From: Oopsacas minuta
Lineage: Eukaryota > Porifera > Hexactinellida > Lyssacinosida > Leucopsacidae
DNA: 64,000 nt
NCBI GenBank assembly: GCA_024704765.1
Contig: JAKMXF010000111.1
Location: 512,619 to 576,618, forward strand
Direction: 5' to 3'
Part shown: piece after piece, positions 52,926 through 64,000 of the stretch
Position numbering within the stretch: position 1 is the stretch's first letter
Layout: every line of letters begins with the position of its first letter
Program-made: the position numbers and the translations under genes
The notes under the pieces: model-generated
The model's database searches: none
What the model was told of the DNA's origin: nothing
Seen by the model: the letters and a program-made list of their open reading frames with translations, nothing else

Positions 52926-54623
52926 ATGGGTCTGAATTATAGTCAGTCAGTTGTTGATCAAAGAAGCATAATACTACTGGGAGAAACTGGAGCAGGGAAG
53001 AGTTCTTTCGGAAACTTCCTCCTAAACAGCAATAGCTTCGTAACTGGGGATGGTATGTTGTCCACGACACAAACAGTTGAACAGAAGTCTTGTCAATACA
53101 CGCAGGATAATCTTAATATTAAACTCCATGTGTTTGATCTACCAGGACTTAATGATCCCAGGAAGATAGACATTACTCATCTCAATAATATGTACTCAGC
53201 ACTTAGGAACTGCTCCAAATGTTTGTCTACTCTATTCGCTATTGTAATTAATATAGCTAGTCCTGAACAACAGCAACTCTCTATGTCAGTTAGTGAGATA
53301 CACTCTTTCTTAGAAAAAGTAGAATTACCAGATTTTAACATAACAGACAATGCTCTGCTGGTGTTCTCTAACGCACAAGGACTAGGCCACACTCCAGAGA
53401 TCCAGGAGAGTGAACTATTCCAGAAGATAGAGAGCTGTCCTCTTCTCTACAAGCTATGGACTCTAGTAAGATTCAGACACATCCTGGTAGACAGTATCCG
53501 CTACACAACAGATCAGAACTACTGGGTAGACAAAATGAGAGAAGTACTCAAATTCACTCGTCCTAAGGTCCGTGTGCTATTACTAGGCCCGTATGTTAAT
53601 GCGCAAAATGATTTACTGTTACTGTTAAGAACAAAGAAATCTAAGTTAGGAGAACCTGACGAATTACCTGGATACAATGAGAACGAGCTTAATGAGGTTA
53701 GTTTAGAGTTTGAAGGTTGTTCTCTTTCTTTTGAGAAAAGTCTAGACTTTACTTCAATTGCTAATATTGATACTAAAGACATAGAGAAGAGCAATTTATT
53801 GAATCAGTTAACAGGTCTCATTAATGCTATTACAGAGGCCCACACATTCACTGCATTCTGTGTGTTGATTCGAATGGATATTAAAATAACAAACAGTTTT
53901 GTAAACGGCCTTAAAACACTAGCTAGCGCTATCTCCGAGGATAAGATCGATCTATTCTATAATCGCTGTTTCTTTCTATTCACTCATTCTGATCAGCCGG
54001 AAGTAGATAAGAAATGTAATGCTGTATTCTCAAATCCCAAACTCAAAGACATGAAGCAAATAAGAACTAGTATGGGTGATAGAGTATCTATAATAAACAT
54101 AAAATCCTCACCAGAATATGTATATGACTTCCTTAAACAGATATTATCCTATTCTATAGCTATGAAGGATAAATGTTATGGTAAGCAGTATGTGAGTAAC
54201 ATGCTGTCCACAGGATTTGACCTCTCACCCCCTCCTCCTGACCCCACACCTGGGTACAGATACACACCCTCTAAGTTAACCATGGGTCTTATTGCTCTAG
54301 GAGGAGGCGGGATTATAGCGCTAGCAGGAGCAGCAACTGTCCTCCTAACAGCTGGAGCAGCTACTCCAGCTGTAGCTCCAGTGATGCTGTTTGCTGCTCA
54401 TAGCTCTGCTGTTGTAGCAGCCCCATTAATAGCTGCCCCTGTAGTAGCTGGGGGTGCTAGTGTGCTAGGAGGTGCACTAGGTGTAATCGGGGTAGGAGCT
54501 AACGCAGCAGTAGCTAGCACTCTCTTCTACAAGCTGGTAGCTAGTAAGAATAAGGATAAGAAGGACGAGAGGGACTATGAGTATGATATTGCTGAAGAAA
54601 ATTTTAAGTATGTCCATTCTTAA
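52926..54623 (+). CDS. AIG1/GIMAP-like GTPase with second degenerate G domain and hydrophobic tail
   Basis: A 565-residue intronless protein. MGLNYS at the start fits an N-myristoylation signal. G domain 1 has the P-loop GETGAGKSSFGNFLL (from residue 19) as in AIG1/GIMAP GTPases, a T-rich switch (STTQTVEQKSC) and DLPGLND as G3. From about 220 a second domain repeats the fold: VRVLLLGPYVNAQND takes the P-loop position without GKS, and CVLIRMDIKITNSF with CFFLFTHSDQP matches the AIG1 strand and G4 region. It would not bind GTP in the usual way. A Pro-rich hinge leads to an Ala/Gly-rich hydrophobic segment of about 90 residues (about 455-545), probably inserting in membrane, then a charged tail. 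GIMAP-type proteins act in immune and membrane processes. Role here is inferred. Confidence 0.8.
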   Translation: MGLNYSQSVVDQRSIILLGETGAGKSSFGNFLLNSNSFVTGDGMLSTTQTVEQKSCQYTQDNLNIKLHVFDLPGLNDPRKIDITHLNNMYSALRNCSKCLSTLFAIVINIASPEQQQLSMSVSEIHSFLEKVELPDFNITDNALLVFSNAQGLGHTPEIQESELFQKIESCPLLYKLWTLVRFRHILVDSIRYTTDQNYWVDKMREVLKFTRPKVRVLLLGPYVNAQNDLLLLLRTKKSKLGEPDELPGYNENELNEVSLEFEGCSLSFEKSLDFTSIANIDTKDIEKSNLLNQLTGLINAITEAHTFTAFCVLIRMDIKITNSFVNGLKTLASAISEDKIDLFYNRCFFLFTHSDQPEVDKKCNAVFSNPKLKDMKQIRTSMGDRVSIINIKSSPEYVYDFLKQILSYSIAMKDKCYGKQYVSNMLSTGFDLSPPPPDPTPGYRYTPSKLTMGLIALGGGGIIALAGAATVLLTAGAATPAVAPVMLFAAHSSAVVAAPLIAAPVVAGGASVLGGALGVIGVGANAAVASTLFYKLVASKNKDKKDERDYEYDIAEENFKYVHS

Positions 54624-54699
54624 TCTTAATGAACTGTTTTACAGACGAGCTTTTATATCTACCTATATTTTTGGTATGGATTATTTATTTTTAAACCTT

Positions 54700-54773
54700 T
54701 GTAATACTTTCGTTATATCGAAGCTCAAGAGACCTTGAGAATTACCGATCTTGATATAACTGGAGTTCATTAT
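54700..54773. mobile_element. Partial family A MITE upstream of AQR
   Basis: TTCGTTATATCGAAGCTCAAGAGACC … GATATAACTGGAGTTCATTATA matches the right part of family A. It ends about 42 bp before the AQR start. Confidence 0.6.
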
Positions 54774-54814
54774 ATTATTACTGGTGGTTATTTTCGTTAT
54801 TACATTAGTGTGTT

Positions 54815-57800
54815 ATGTTGCAACACATACGACCTCCTCCAGAGCTAGATTGTGGGTATAAGAGGAAGGGCGGTCCGACAGTAGACCAGATATTCTCAGA
54901 TCCTCTTACACAACTCTCCATGAAGGTATGGGCACCACAGGTACCCCCAGATCACCGTGTATTAATTCCTGACCTTATCAACAACATATATCAACGGGAA
55001 TGTCTAAATAGCGGCTTCTCTACTCGTAGACTAATGATTCTAGAACTCAGTCAATATCTGGAGAATTATTTATGGCCTCATTTCCATCCCGGAGCTAGTA
55101 AGCAGCATGTTATGTCAATAGTAGCAATGGTTAATGAGAAGTACCGTGAGGGTCTGCAACCTTGGGATGTGTTCGTAGAGTATCCTGATAGATTCCCGTG
55201 TTTCTTTCATTCTGTACTAGACAAGTGTCTGTCTGTAGAGAAGGAGGTTAGAATGAAAGAGCAGTTACATCTATTGATATTCCTGGTGCACTGTTTCAAT
55301 AGTTTAGCTGTAGACCTCGTAAGAGAACAGGTCTGGAAGCTTGTCTCTCAGACTACTTGGAATAATTTAATTCCGTCTAGACTTGAGAAGGAGCTACACT
55401 CTAACCAGACTATGAAGAAATTCTTTAAGAAACTAGCTCGTAAAGACGCTGCGATGGATGAACAGACACAGATATTAGCTGTAAAGGAAAGGAAGTTCAT
55501 GACTCGCCTCTTTCATAAATTCCTCCGTGTGTTATATAGAATCCCAGAGGAAGGAGAGAGAGCTTCAAGACTGGACATAGCGTATTGTGAGAGGTTCTTA
55601 GAGCTGTTAATCGACCTAGAAGCTCAACTACCTACTCGTAGATATTTTAATACTCTTCTAGATGACAGTCATCTTATCGTCCTGTGTAGTCTAGCCCCTC
55701 TGGTGTCTAGACAGGACGGTAATCTCTTCTCCCAGCTGTTGGAGATCTTGAAGTTCTACGCGGGCTTTGAGATAAACGATCAGACCGGTATGCCTCTAAC
55801 CATAAACGGAGTAACGAATATTCACTATGACAAGATAGCTTCTCTACAGAGAGCTACTTTCAAGAACTACTCAAATCTGAGAATGTTTGCTCTCAGTAAT
55901 ATATCTAGAATAGACACAAGAAATAGTTTAAAGAAGCATTTCACACCTCTCCCATACGAGACTCTACATAACATCGCCGCTTACCTCTGTCTAGTCCTCC
56001 CTTACGATGATAACACAGAGAAATTCTCTAAGGTATTCATCATAGAATTATTAGTGTCACATCATGAACGCAGGAAGTCTCAGATAGAGGTGTTAAATCA
56101 GACACCCTTGTACCCATCTGAGGAGATCCTCTGGAATGAGAACATTGTCCCATCTGCCTATTACTCAGGAGAGAGTTGTCTAGCTCTACCCAAACTTAAT
56201 CTACAGTTCCTTACTCTGCATGACTACCTGCTACGTAACCTCCAGTTGTTTAAACTAGAGTCTACCTACGAAATAAGACTAGACATAGAGGACTCTCTGA
56301 CCAGAATGAAGCCTCGTATTACCCCACAGGGTGACGTCATATTCTTAGGATGGGCCCGTATGGCTCAGAAGGTCCAAGGCTTCTCAGTTGTTGAGGTAGG
56401 AAAGACAAATGTCGGGGAGTCTTCCCCGTCTCGTGTCCGTACCGATGTAACAGTGAATCTACACATGCATCCTGATGTGAGAATGGAATGGGAATCTCTG
56501 AGGAAACATGACGTATGTTTCCTCATAACAGTACATCCTACATTGTCTGTTGTAACAGTAGATGACGTCACTGAGAAGAAAAATTTCTCTGAGCAGATGG
56601 GGGTCAGATATATCCGGGGGTGTGAGATAGAAGGGATGCTGGATGAGGAGGGTAAGTTGATAGAAGAGGGCCCAGGATCAGCTGATAATAAACCCAAGTT
56701 CACAAGTAATGAAAGGACCTTCCGTGTCCTAATGGACCCTAACCAGTACCAACTGGACATGAACAGAACTCTCAAACAATCTCAAGATGAAGTACATACT
56801 ACTTTTAACATTTTCCTCCGTCGTAAGCCAAAAGAGAACAATTTTAAAGCTGTCCTAGAGACTACACGAGAGCTAATGAACACAGAATGTGTAGTCCCTG
56901 ACTGGATACACAATATATTCTTAGGGTATGGTGACCCGAGTGATGCTAATTATACCAAACTAGTACAGACAAACCATACTTTTGATTTTAATGACACATT
57001 CCTGAGTATGGAGCATCTTATACAGAGCTTCCCACAGTATCAAGTAAGGTGTGAAAGAGAGGATCCTGATGTCCAGGTGCCCCCCTTCAGGGTAACATTC
57101 CCTAGCAACCGCAAACGACTACCCCCCGATGGTCCTGTCCCTACTGACCTAGAGGCTGACGTCATAACAGTGGAACCCTATGAAAAGGCTAACAGAGGTC
57201 CTTATCCTTATAACCAGCCCAAATGTAACTCTATTCCTTTTACACCTACTCAGATAGAAGCTGTAACCTCAGGTATGCATCCTGGCTTAACAATGGTAGT
57301 AGGTCCTCCTGGTACTGGTAAGACAGATGTAGCTGTACAGATAATATCCAACTTATATCATAATTTCCCTGATCAACGTACACTCATTGTAACTCATTCC
57401 AATCAAGCACTGAATCAGCTGTTCGAGAAGATCATGTGTCTAGATATAGAAGAGCGTCATCTGTTGAGGTTAGGACATGGAGAGGAAGCTCTAGAGACTG
57501 AGAAGGATTTCAGTAGATTCGGTCGTGTTAACTATATTCTACAACTTAGATTGGATCTCCTTGAGGAAGTTAAGCGGCTACAGGAGAGTTTAAATGTGCC
57601 AGGAGATGTGTCATACACCTGTGAAACAGCTGGGCACTTCTTCTTGTATCAGGTGAGGTCTAGATGGGAGAAATATCGCACTGAGATAAAACCAGCTGAT
57701 GGAGAGCAGAGGGATGTTACTAAGGTACATGATTGCTTTCCATTCCATGAGTACTTCTCTAATGCTCCTCAGCCTCTATTCAAGGGTGTGTCTTATGAAG

Positions 57801-59986
57801 ATGACGTCATCATAGCTGAAGGTTGTTTTACTCACATCAAACGAGTATTTGAACAATTGAATGAATTCAGAGCATTTGAACTTCTCAGAAGCGGTATGGA
57901 TAGGATTAACTATTTGCTTATAAAAACCGCTAAGATTATAGCTATGACGTGTACACATGCTGCTATGAAGAGACACAGCTTCGTAGAGCTAGGATTTAAA
58001 TACGATAATGTTATAATGGAAGAGGCTGCACAGATCTTGGAGATAGAGACCTTCATCCCTCTCATGTTACAGACAACTGAGGATAACTTCAATAGATTAA
58101 AACGTGTAATTCTAATAGGAGATCATAACCAGCTTCCTCCTGTTATCAAGAATATGGCATTTCAGAAGTTTTCTAACATGGAACAATCTATGTTCACCCG
58201 GTTCATACGTCTCGGGGTCCCAGCTGTTCATCTGGACGCTCAGGGGAGGGCACGTCCCTTTCTGAGACAGCTATACAGCTGGAGATATGAGAAGCTAGGA
58301 GATCTACCGCACATACTGGACAGTCAAGAGTATAAGTGCGCTAATCCAGGATTCTGTTTTGATTTCCAAGTTGTTAATGTTGAGGATTTTAATGGTAGAG
58401 GAGAGCATGAGCCTAACCCTTACTTCTACCAGAACTTAGGGGAAGCTGAGTTCTCAGTAGCTCTGTTCATGTACATGAGACTACAGGGATATCCTCCTGA
58501 TAAGATTACTATTCTGAGTACTTATAACGGACAGAAACACCTTATTAGAGATATTCTAAGACAGCGATGTGCTGACAATCCAGCATTCGGTCTCCCTGAT
58601 AAGGTTACTACTGTTGACAGATATCAGGGACAGCAGAATGATTACATTATATTATCGCTAGTCAGGACTAAAGCAGTAGGACATCTACGAGATGTCCGTA
58701 GACTGGTGGTAGCTATGTCCCGAGCACGACTAGGTTTATACGTGTTTGCTAGGGTAGGATTATTCCAGAACTGTTTCGAACTCTCTCCTGCCTTCCGTCT
58801 CCTGACCCGACACCCTTTAGCCCTGCACCTGTGTCCCATGGAATGTTACCCACCCCTCCGACCAATCACCTACACCCCACAGAACTCTGTCCTAGTTATC
58901 AGAGATATGCCTCATCTAGCTTCATTCGTATACGATGAGTATAATCGCCGGATAAATGCACTCACAGCTAAACTGGGTAGGGACAATGTCCTGTTGGAAC
59001 CTGGTACCTCTCTTCCCCCGGAAGACCTGACAGAGGAGACAATAGAGATGTACCAAATGCAGTTAGAGGAGGGAGAACTACCCCCAGAGGAACCTGAGAT
59101 TAATCCTATCATAGCTGCTAGAGTAGATGATAGTTTAACTGAGACTGCTAGGACTATTCTAGAATCTTTGAGACAATATCAAGATAAATTTCCTGAGGAA
59201 TTGGATGATCCTCCAAGTCCCGCTCCTCCCTCCCCTAACCTGCCCCCTGGTCCCTTCTCATTCCCAATGCTACCTATGCTACAAGAACAGAGGCCACTAA
59301 TTGGACCACTTAAGTTCCCTCTCCCTAACAAGGATCCTGAGCCGATGGAAGCAAGTATTAGTGAGGACAGCAGGTCCCCTATAAACCCGATAGAGGGTAG
59401 CGAGTTAAATCAGAAAGCACGCGAAATGTTAGAAGCCATAGACAACCCGAAACCTGTCCTACCTTCGGAGCCTGAGCCTGTCGTGTCTAAAGTGCGGGAC
59501 CGCTCAGAGCTAGGGGAGGATATGGACAGTGGAGCTCAGGTTAGGAAGATAGCAAGGATGTCATCTCCTGATGAGGCTACTAGGTATTTGGAGGGAGACG
59601 TACCAGGGATTGGGGACGGTTTGAGTCGAGTAAGCTCGGATGAAAGGACCGGGAGGGGTGTCCTAGGGGTGGAGGACAGTGTGAAGAGCTCTCTACCTAT
59701 AGTAGCTGACAGAGCTAGCGAGAGAGCAGCTATGCTACTGGAGAGAATGGAAGCTCAGCAGCAGGAGACCTTAGCCCGCAGTGCTGAGCAGAGAATCCAC
59801 GTTATACAGCCAGTAGTTGTGGTAGAACCTAGTCCATTGTTAGCTGATACACAAACGTTAAATATACAGGAAATTAAAGTTGAAGAGGAAGTACCCAACA
59901 CCCCAATGGATACCAATTATAATAGCGGTAAGAGAACTCCTACTATGGATGAGAGTTCAGAGAGCGAGAATGAAGATACAAAGTAA
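54815..59986 (+). CDS. AQR: Aquarius (intron-binding spliceosomal helicase), intronless
   Basis: A 1723-residue SF1 helicase of the UPF1 type. AQR joins the spliceosome through the intron-binding complex, contacts the intron upstream of the branch site and is needed for intronic snoRNP assembly. The N-terminal ARM-like region has [18 protein letters not shown] and [20 protein letters not shown]. The middle has [22 protein letters not shown]-type VRTDVTVNL and [15 protein letters not shown]. The helicase core has [13 protein letters not shown] at 830-842, [35 protein letters not shown] and [18 protein letters not shown]. The C-terminus is about 240 residues longer than human AQR (1485), with Pro/Glu-rich, poorly conserved sequence. 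One open frame of 5.2 kb with no intron is notable for a protein that binds introns. The start [10 protein letters not shown] is the first in-frame ATG. Confidence 0.96.
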   Translation: MLQHIRPPPELDCGYKRKGGPTVDQIFSDPLTQLSMKVWAPQVPPDHRVLIPDLINNIYQRECLNSGFSTRRLMILELSQYLENYLWPHFHPGASKQHVMSIVAMVNEKYREGLQPWDVFVEYPDRFPCFFHSVLDKCLSVEKEVRMKEQLHLLIFLVHCFNSLAVDLVREQVWKLVSQTTWNNLIPSRLEKELHSNQTMKKFFKKLARKDAAMDEQTQILAVKERKFMTRLFHKFLRVLYRIPEEGERASRLDIAYCERFLELLIDLEAQLPTRRYFNTLLDDSHLIVLCSLAPLVSRQDGNLFSQLLEILKFYAGFEINDQTGMPLTINGVTNIHYDKIASLQRATFKNYSNLRMFALSNISRIDTRNSLKKHFTPLPYETLHNIAAYLCLVLPYDDNTEKFSKVFIIELLVSHHERRKSQIEVLNQTPLYPSEEILWNENIVPSAYYSGESCLALPKLNLQFLTLHDYLLRNLQLFKLESTYEIRLDIEDSLTRMKPRITPQGDVIFLGWARMAQKVQGFSVVEVGKTNVGESSPSRVRTDVTVNLHMHPDVRMEWESLRKHDVCFLITVHPTLSVVTVDDVTEKKNFSEQMGVRYIRGCEIEGMLDEEGKLIEEGPGSADNKPKFTSNERTFRVLMDPNQYQLDMNRTLKQSQDEVHTTFNIFLRRKPKENNFKAVLETTRELMNTECVVPDWIHNIFLGYGDPSDANYTKLVQTNHTFDFNDTFLSMEHLIQSFPQYQVRCEREDPDVQVPPFRVTFPSNRKRLPPDGPVPTDLEADVITVEPYEKANRGPYPYNQPKCNSIPFTPTQIEAVTSGMHPGLTMVVGPPGTGKTDVAVQIISNLYHNFPDQRTLIVTHSNQALNQLFEKIMCLDIEERHLLRLGHGEEALETEKDFSRFGRVNYILQLRLDLLEEVKRLQESLNVPGDVSYTCETAGHFFLYQVRSRWEKYRTEIKPADGEQRDVTKVHDCFPFHEYFSNAPQPLFKGVSYEDDVIIAEGCFTHIKRVFEQLNEFRAFELLRSGMDRINYLLIKTAKIIAMTCTHAAMKRHSFVELGFKYDNVIMEEAAQILEIETFIPLMLQTTEDNFNRLKRVILIGDHNQLPPVIKNMAFQKFSNMEQSMFTRFIRLGVPAVHLDAQGRARPFLRQLYSWRYEKLGDLPHILDSQEYKCANPGFCFDFQVVNVEDFNGRGEHEPNPYFYQNLGEAEFSVALFMYMRLQGYPPDKITILSTYNGQKHLIRDILRQRCADNPAFGLPDKVTTVDRYQGQQNDYIILSLVRTKAVGHLRDVRRLVVAMSRARLGLYVFARVGLFQNCFELSPAFRLLTRHPLALHLCPMECYPPLRPITYTPQNSVLVIRDMPHLASFVYDEYNRRINALTAKLGRDNVLLEPGTSLPPEDLTEETIEMYQMQLEEGELPPEEPEINPIIAARVDDSLTETARTILESLRQYQDKFPEELDDPPSPAPPSPNLPPGPFSFPMLPMLQEQRPLIGPLKFPLPNKDPEPMEASISEDSRSPINPIEGSELNQKAREMLEAIDNPKPVLPSEPEPVVSKVRDRSELGEDMDSGAQVRKIARMSSPDEATRYLEGDVPGIGDGLSRVSSDERTGRGVLGVEDSVKSSLPIVADRASERAAMLLERMEAQQQETLARSAEQRIHVIQPVVVVEPSPLLADTQTLNIQEIKVEEEVPNTPMDTNYNSGKRTPTMDESSESENEDTK

Positions 59987-60268
59987 TTTGATTTTAAATT
60001 TTGCTTACAGCAAATTACTTAGCAAGTTTTGAGGAAATTATTTGATTACGCTTGAGAGGCTCAAAATAGTTTCTAGAATTTGTTATAATAAATCTCAATA
60101 TTCTCTCAAGTTCTTTTCTCTTAGAGATTTGCAATGTTTGCTAAAAATAGACACACACAGATTTATAAATAGAACTATAGATCTTATAACTATTTAAGGA
60201 TTGTCCTTGTATAACCTATCATATAATCTCTAGATTTTAAGCTGTAATTTTGAATTGATTGATAGAAT

Positions 60269-60982
60269 ATGGCAGAAGGAGGATCTGAACCAAAAGTAAA
60301 ATGGGTACCCTTAGAATCCAATCCTGAAGTAATGAACAAGTTCATTGACGTGCTGGGTGTAGAGAACATGCAATTCACAGACGTGTACGGATTAGACCCC
60401 GAATTATTAGGCATGGTCCCATCCCCCTGTTGCTCTCTGATCCTTCTCTTCCCTGTTACTGAGAAGTACGAAGAGTTCAGAATTCTAGAGGAGGAGAAAT
60501 ACAAGAAAGATCCTCAGAGCATTCCAGCTAGTACCTACTACATGAAACAGACAATAAGCAATGCTTGTGGGACTGTAGCTATTATTCATTGTATAGCTAA
60601 TTCTATGGATGATCAACTGGTCCTTAAGGAAGGACCTCTAAGGAAACTTATCCTAGAGTCGAAGGGCATGACTCCCTTGGAGAAGGGAAAGAAATTGGAG
60701 ACATGTCAGGAACTGTCAGAGGCTCATCAAGCCGCTGGAGAAGAGGGACAGTCGAGCGTACCTTCTCCAGGGGATCGTGTCGATCTACACTTCGTAGCGT
60801 TTGTGCATCGAGGGGGACAACTGATCGAACTCGACGGACGAAAATCTACACCTATCACCCACGGGCTTTGTACCAAAGAAACTTTTCTTTCTGACTGCGC
60901 TAAAGTGTGTCAGGAATTTATGCTTAGAGATCCTTCCGAGCAGAGATTCACCATGATAGCACTAGCCTCTTCTACTAACTAG
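60269..60982 (+). CDS. UCHL3: Ubiquitin C-terminal hydrolase, UCHL3 type
   Basis: A 237-residue cysteine protease that releases small adducts from ubiquitin and NEDD8 C-termini. The catalytic set is in place: Gln94 and Cys100 in QTISNACGTVAIIH, His174 in DLHFVAF and Asp189 in ELDGRK, each shifted by five from human UCHL3. The crossover loop (about 150-170; HQAAGEEGQSSVPSPGD) is present. WVPLESNPEVMNKFIDVLG at the start is UCH-typical. No C-terminal extension of the UCHL5/BAP1 sort. Intronless, 280 bp after AQR on the same strand. UCHL1 is the alternative; the SNACGT context and length favour UCHL3. Confidence 0.94.
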   Translation: MAEGGSEPKVKWVPLESNPEVMNKFIDVLGVENMQFTDVYGLDPELLGMVPSPCCSLILLFPVTEKYEEFRILEEEKYKKDPQSIPASTYYMKQTISNACGTVAIIHCIANSMDDQLVLKEGPLRKLILESKGMTPLEKGKKLETCQELSEAHQAAGEEGQSSVPSPGDRVDLHFVAFVHRGGQLIELDGRKSTPITHGLCTKETFLSDCAKVCQEFMLRDPSEQRFTMIALASSTN

Positions 60983-61299
60983 AGTACTCTGATATGTTGA
61001 GTGCTTATTTGTACTTAGATTAGAGATTTGTATTCGAATGATTGATATTAGATTCTGCGAATTATCCTTTATCTATTTGTTTGTATCATCGAGTAATTAA
61101 TTTATAACACAATTTGTAGAATATTTTCTGAAAATTATGGACAGAAATAATCTGGGGGGCTTTGCCCGGCGTCTCAGCAGCCCAATCCGCTCCTGGAAAT
61201 AAATGCCATTAGGCATAGATCTTATTTCCATAGCAACGGGATAACAATGTATATATTTTATAGCAATAAATAACTCTGTTGTAAAGATTTGTAGATAGA
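60983..61299. other. Intergenic region, UCHL3 to atlastin
   Basis: AT-rich apart from a GC-rich block at about 61150-61198 (GGGGGGCTTTGCCCGGCGTC … CCGCTCCTG) that resembles a transposon end. No exon seen. Confidence 0.45.
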
Positions 61300-63616
61300 A
61301 TGGCTACGAATGCAGGTATTATTATATTATTAAATATATGAATTATTTGTTCAGGTAACTTATAACAGTTTATTCTTATAGATGACAGGGTAGAGATTGC
61401 ACGAACAGAGGAGGGTGGGAGGAAAGGAGGAGGATATGCTGTACAGATTGTAGAGGGGGAAGAAACAGGTGGAGGATTCAAGTTGAACTTAGAGGCTCTG
61501 AAACAGGTCCTACTCCATCCAGACGTTGTTAATAGACCTGTTGTTATTGTGTCAGTTGCTGGTGCCTTCAGAAAAGGGAAATCATTCTTACTAGACTTTA
61601 TGCTGCGCTATCTTCAACACGTGAGTAGCTATCGGATACTAAATGATAATATTTATAATTATCCTTTATTCACAGAGTGATGAGTCAGAATGGTTGTCAA
61701 ATAAAGAAGAGTCTCTTGTCGGATTCTCCTGGAAATCTGGATCAAGGCCAGACACGAATGGTATCCTAATGTGGAGCGAGCCCTTCGTCCGTACCATTCC
61801 TCACACGGGGGAGGAGATAGCCCTCTTACTCATGGACACACAGGGTGCATTTGATACAAGAAGTACTGTAAAACAGAACGCTACCATATTCGCACTGAGC
61901 ACAATGCTTAGCTCAATACAGATATATAATCTCATGTCACAGATACAAGAAAATGATCTACAACATCTCCAGCTGTTTACGGAGTACGCCCGTCTAGCTA
62001 GCGACTACTTGAGTGAGAAACCATTCCAATCTCTAATGTTCCTTGTTAGGGACTGGTACCATCTGGGTGATAATAAATACGGGGACAGTGGAGGAGGAGA
62101 ATATTTACAGTCTGTGCTAGAGGTATTTTGATGCCCTCTCCCATCACAACTATTATAATATATATGTATTATAGGTGCATTACGGACAACAGGAAGAACT
62201 ATCAGTCACAAGGAAACATATTTATTTCTGTTTTGACGATATTCGTTGTTACCTAATGCCTCACCCCGGTATGAAGGTAGCTGTAGGAGGAAAGGAATTC
62301 TCTGGACAGCTGAAACGTAATTTTCTAATAAGATACAAATTCTTGTGTTTATATTTGATATACATATGTAGATATCGATGAGGATTTTGTGGATCATTTG
62401 AAACAGCTGATGCCTACTATATTGGATCCGGTTAATCTGGTTGTTAAGAAGATCAGTGGGAATGTTATAACTGGCAAGAAACTAGTGCATTATGTAGAAG
62501 TGAGTGTCTTAACTTTGCTGTATTCAATTTCTAACATATCCGTTCACACTTCCCAACCTTTTCCACCCATAGAGCCCAGGTTGCGAACCGTTGCTTAATA
62601 TATATTTATTCTATAGAGCTATGTAAAGATATTCCAAGCAGGAGAACTGCCTGAACCTAAGAGCATGCTTGAAGTGAGTAACAGCTGATTATTGTATTTA
62701 CTTGTAATTTATCAGTAATTGTATTATTCTAGGCAACAGCAGAAGCTAACCATCTAGCAGCTAAAGACGATTCTTTGGATTCATACAAACGTACAATGGA
62801 TGAGGTAATGATACGTGATAGCTTAATTTTATGAATTTCTCACAAGGAATTATTCCTATATAACAGTTTTATCGATATGAAATATTATTAATGACAATGA
62901 TTTCGGTCCCGTGAGTTCCACAATCACTGAGTGTGACTATACATCTATCGCAAAATATTTGTGCTATGTATTACTATGATAGAATATTCTTACAGATTTG
63001 TGGTCCAACCACTCCCTTCTTAAATCCTGATGAACTAGCGGTATCACATTCTCAAGCTAAAGAAGATTCCTTAAATGTATTCAAATTGATTAAGAAGATG
63101 GGTGGTAACATTATGAGTGAAAAATACGAACTCTTGTTAGATGAAGAGATAGAGAAATTGTTCTTAGATTATAGCAAGACAAATGATAATAAGAATATAT
63201 TCATGGCAGCAAGGACGCCAGCTGTCTTGACAACAATTGTTGTAATTTGTTATCTCTCATCTGGTGTCGTAGGGCTGATTAGCGGATTCCTAGCTAACCT
63301 TATTCTCATTCTATTGGGAGTAACTCTCTTGCTATTGACTGTATGGGCTGTGTCTAGATACACTGGTCAGTACAGAGACCTAGCATCTATGATAGACAGC
63401 CTTGCTAGTTTTATTTTTGAAGAGGTTTGTTACCATATTTGTTGTAATTCATTTACAGTAAACTTTCAAGCAAAAAATAATCACTTCGTTATATCCTACT
63501 TTAAGAAAACAGGAGTTTACTGTAATATATCATAGGCAATCTACCCTTACTACAAATCTGCTATAACCAGAGGATCTAGAACAATAATGAAGCAGGTTGT
63601 GAAGCAGAGAATATAG
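61300..63616 (+). CDS. ATL: Atlastin, ER membrane fusion GTPase
   Basis: A dynamin-like GTPase that tethers and fuses ER tubules. The first exon 61300-61315 codes MATNA, the second starts at 61382, and I see about nine or ten in all, the last at about 63536-63616. The GTPase core has [22 protein letters not shown] (G1), LTGFSW-type [15 protein letters not shown] (switch 1), [10 protein letters not shown] (G3), [20 protein letters not shown] and FLVRDW (G4). The middle domain is a helical bundle ([20 protein letters not shown] … [12 protein letters not shown]). Two membrane segments (about [20 protein letters not shown], then [16 protein letters not shown]) form the ER hairpin. The tail ends in a short amphipathic stretch ([20 protein letters not shown]), the element that helps fusion. 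Lengths and order match atlastin. Two introns contain family A-like elements. Confidence 0.95.
62855..62942. mobile_element. Degenerate family A-like element in atlastin intron
   Basis: ATAACAGTTTTATCGATATG on the left and a GTCCCGTGAGTTCC … GAGTGTGACTATA right part match family A weakly. Confidence 0.4.
63453..63524. mobile_element. Short MITE in last atlastin intron
   Basis: TACAGTAAACTTTC … GGAGTTTACTGTA inverted ends; 72 bp in an intron of about 109 bp. It shares CTTCGTTATATC with family A. Confidence 0.65.
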
Positions 63617-63867
63617 TACACATCCTCTCTCATCCATCCTCACGTCGTTACGCCAGTAGTGACTGTAAATAATCTATGAATAGATTGATTCTTTGAGTAA
63701 TGTTCTCCTCTCTTACGTGGTTTGTTTAACGTTATAATTTGAGTGAAAATTACTTTGTGGTTTATAGTTATTGTGAATGTTATTACATTAGGATTGGATA
63801 TTGAATTTATTTGCAACGAATTGCCCTTATATGGTGTTCTCCTCAATTTCTCAATTTCCAATTAATT

Positions 63868-63948
63868 ACAGTGTAACCTTCACAAACGGGTTGCAGGGAC
63901 GCCGATAAATGCTACCCCATTTCACCGTTTGTGAGAGGTTCATTTGTA
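63868..63948. mobile_element. Short family B MITE downstream of atlastin
   Basis: Starts TACAGTGTAACCTTCACAAAC and ends ACCGTTTGTGAGAGGTTCATTTGTA; 81 bp. The rest of 63617-64000 shows no gene. Confidence 0.8.
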
Positions 63949-64000
63949 TGGAAATAGGAATTCCCTCTAAATTATTGACTCCGTTTCCGAAAGTTCTGTC

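Overview
The window reads as nuclear DNA of an invertebrate animal: spliced genes with canonical GT-AG introns and animal-specific families (receptor tyrosine kinase, SRF, GRK2/3-type kinase, atlastin, ATG2, a CEP170-type FHA protein). Gene spacing is very tight, about 18 genes in 60 kb. Small introns, short intergenic gaps, AT-rich spacers and a sponge-like RTK with a novel ectodomain make a sponge, perhaps a compact-genome lineage such as a glass sponge, my best guess. That placement is inference.

Layout. 1-2870 is repeat country: two tandem arrays with a 34-bp register and higher-order structure, then a GTTGTGTCG array running into a TACGAA/ATCGAC satellite. 2877-9199 holds a minus-strand RTK, a divergent 12-exon FHA/CEP170-like gene that I assembled exon by exon, and ARP6. 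9500-25300 holds a mini PIAS-like SP-RING gene and ATG2 (about 40 exons, 14.4 kb); an intronless GRK2/3 kinase lies antisense inside one 2.7-kb ATG2 intron. 26239-37617 holds DRG1, SRF (7 exons, MADS box split by an intron), MRTO4 and DPY19-like. 37672-44328 holds a small unknown spliced gene, an intronless J-domain/TPR/RRM/CCCH protein, and an intronless triple-PH plus SH3 adaptor. 44667-54623 holds ASCC3, whose intron contains a small secreted or GPI-anchored EGF-like gene on the same strand, followed by an AIG1/GIMAP-like protein with a second, degenerate G domain. 54815-63616 holds intronless Aquarius (AQR), UCHL3-type ubiquitin hydrolase, and atlastin.

Shared patterns. Most genes are intronless (RTK, ARP6, PIAS-like, GRK, DRG1, MRTO4, DPY19L, TTC31-like, PH-SH3, GIMAP-like, AQR, UCHL3, EGF-like), while ATG2, CEP170-like, SRF, ASCC3 and atlastin are split. 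At least five families of short terminal-inverted-repeat elements (MITE-like) fill introns and abut start codons. They include a 171-172 bp family with three near-full-length copies and hAT-like copies with visible 8-bp target duplications. The genes are housekeeping or signalling functions (autophagy lipid transfer, ribosome rescue, spliceosome, ER fusion, chromatin, ubiquitin/SUMO) and do not form an obvious pathway cluster.
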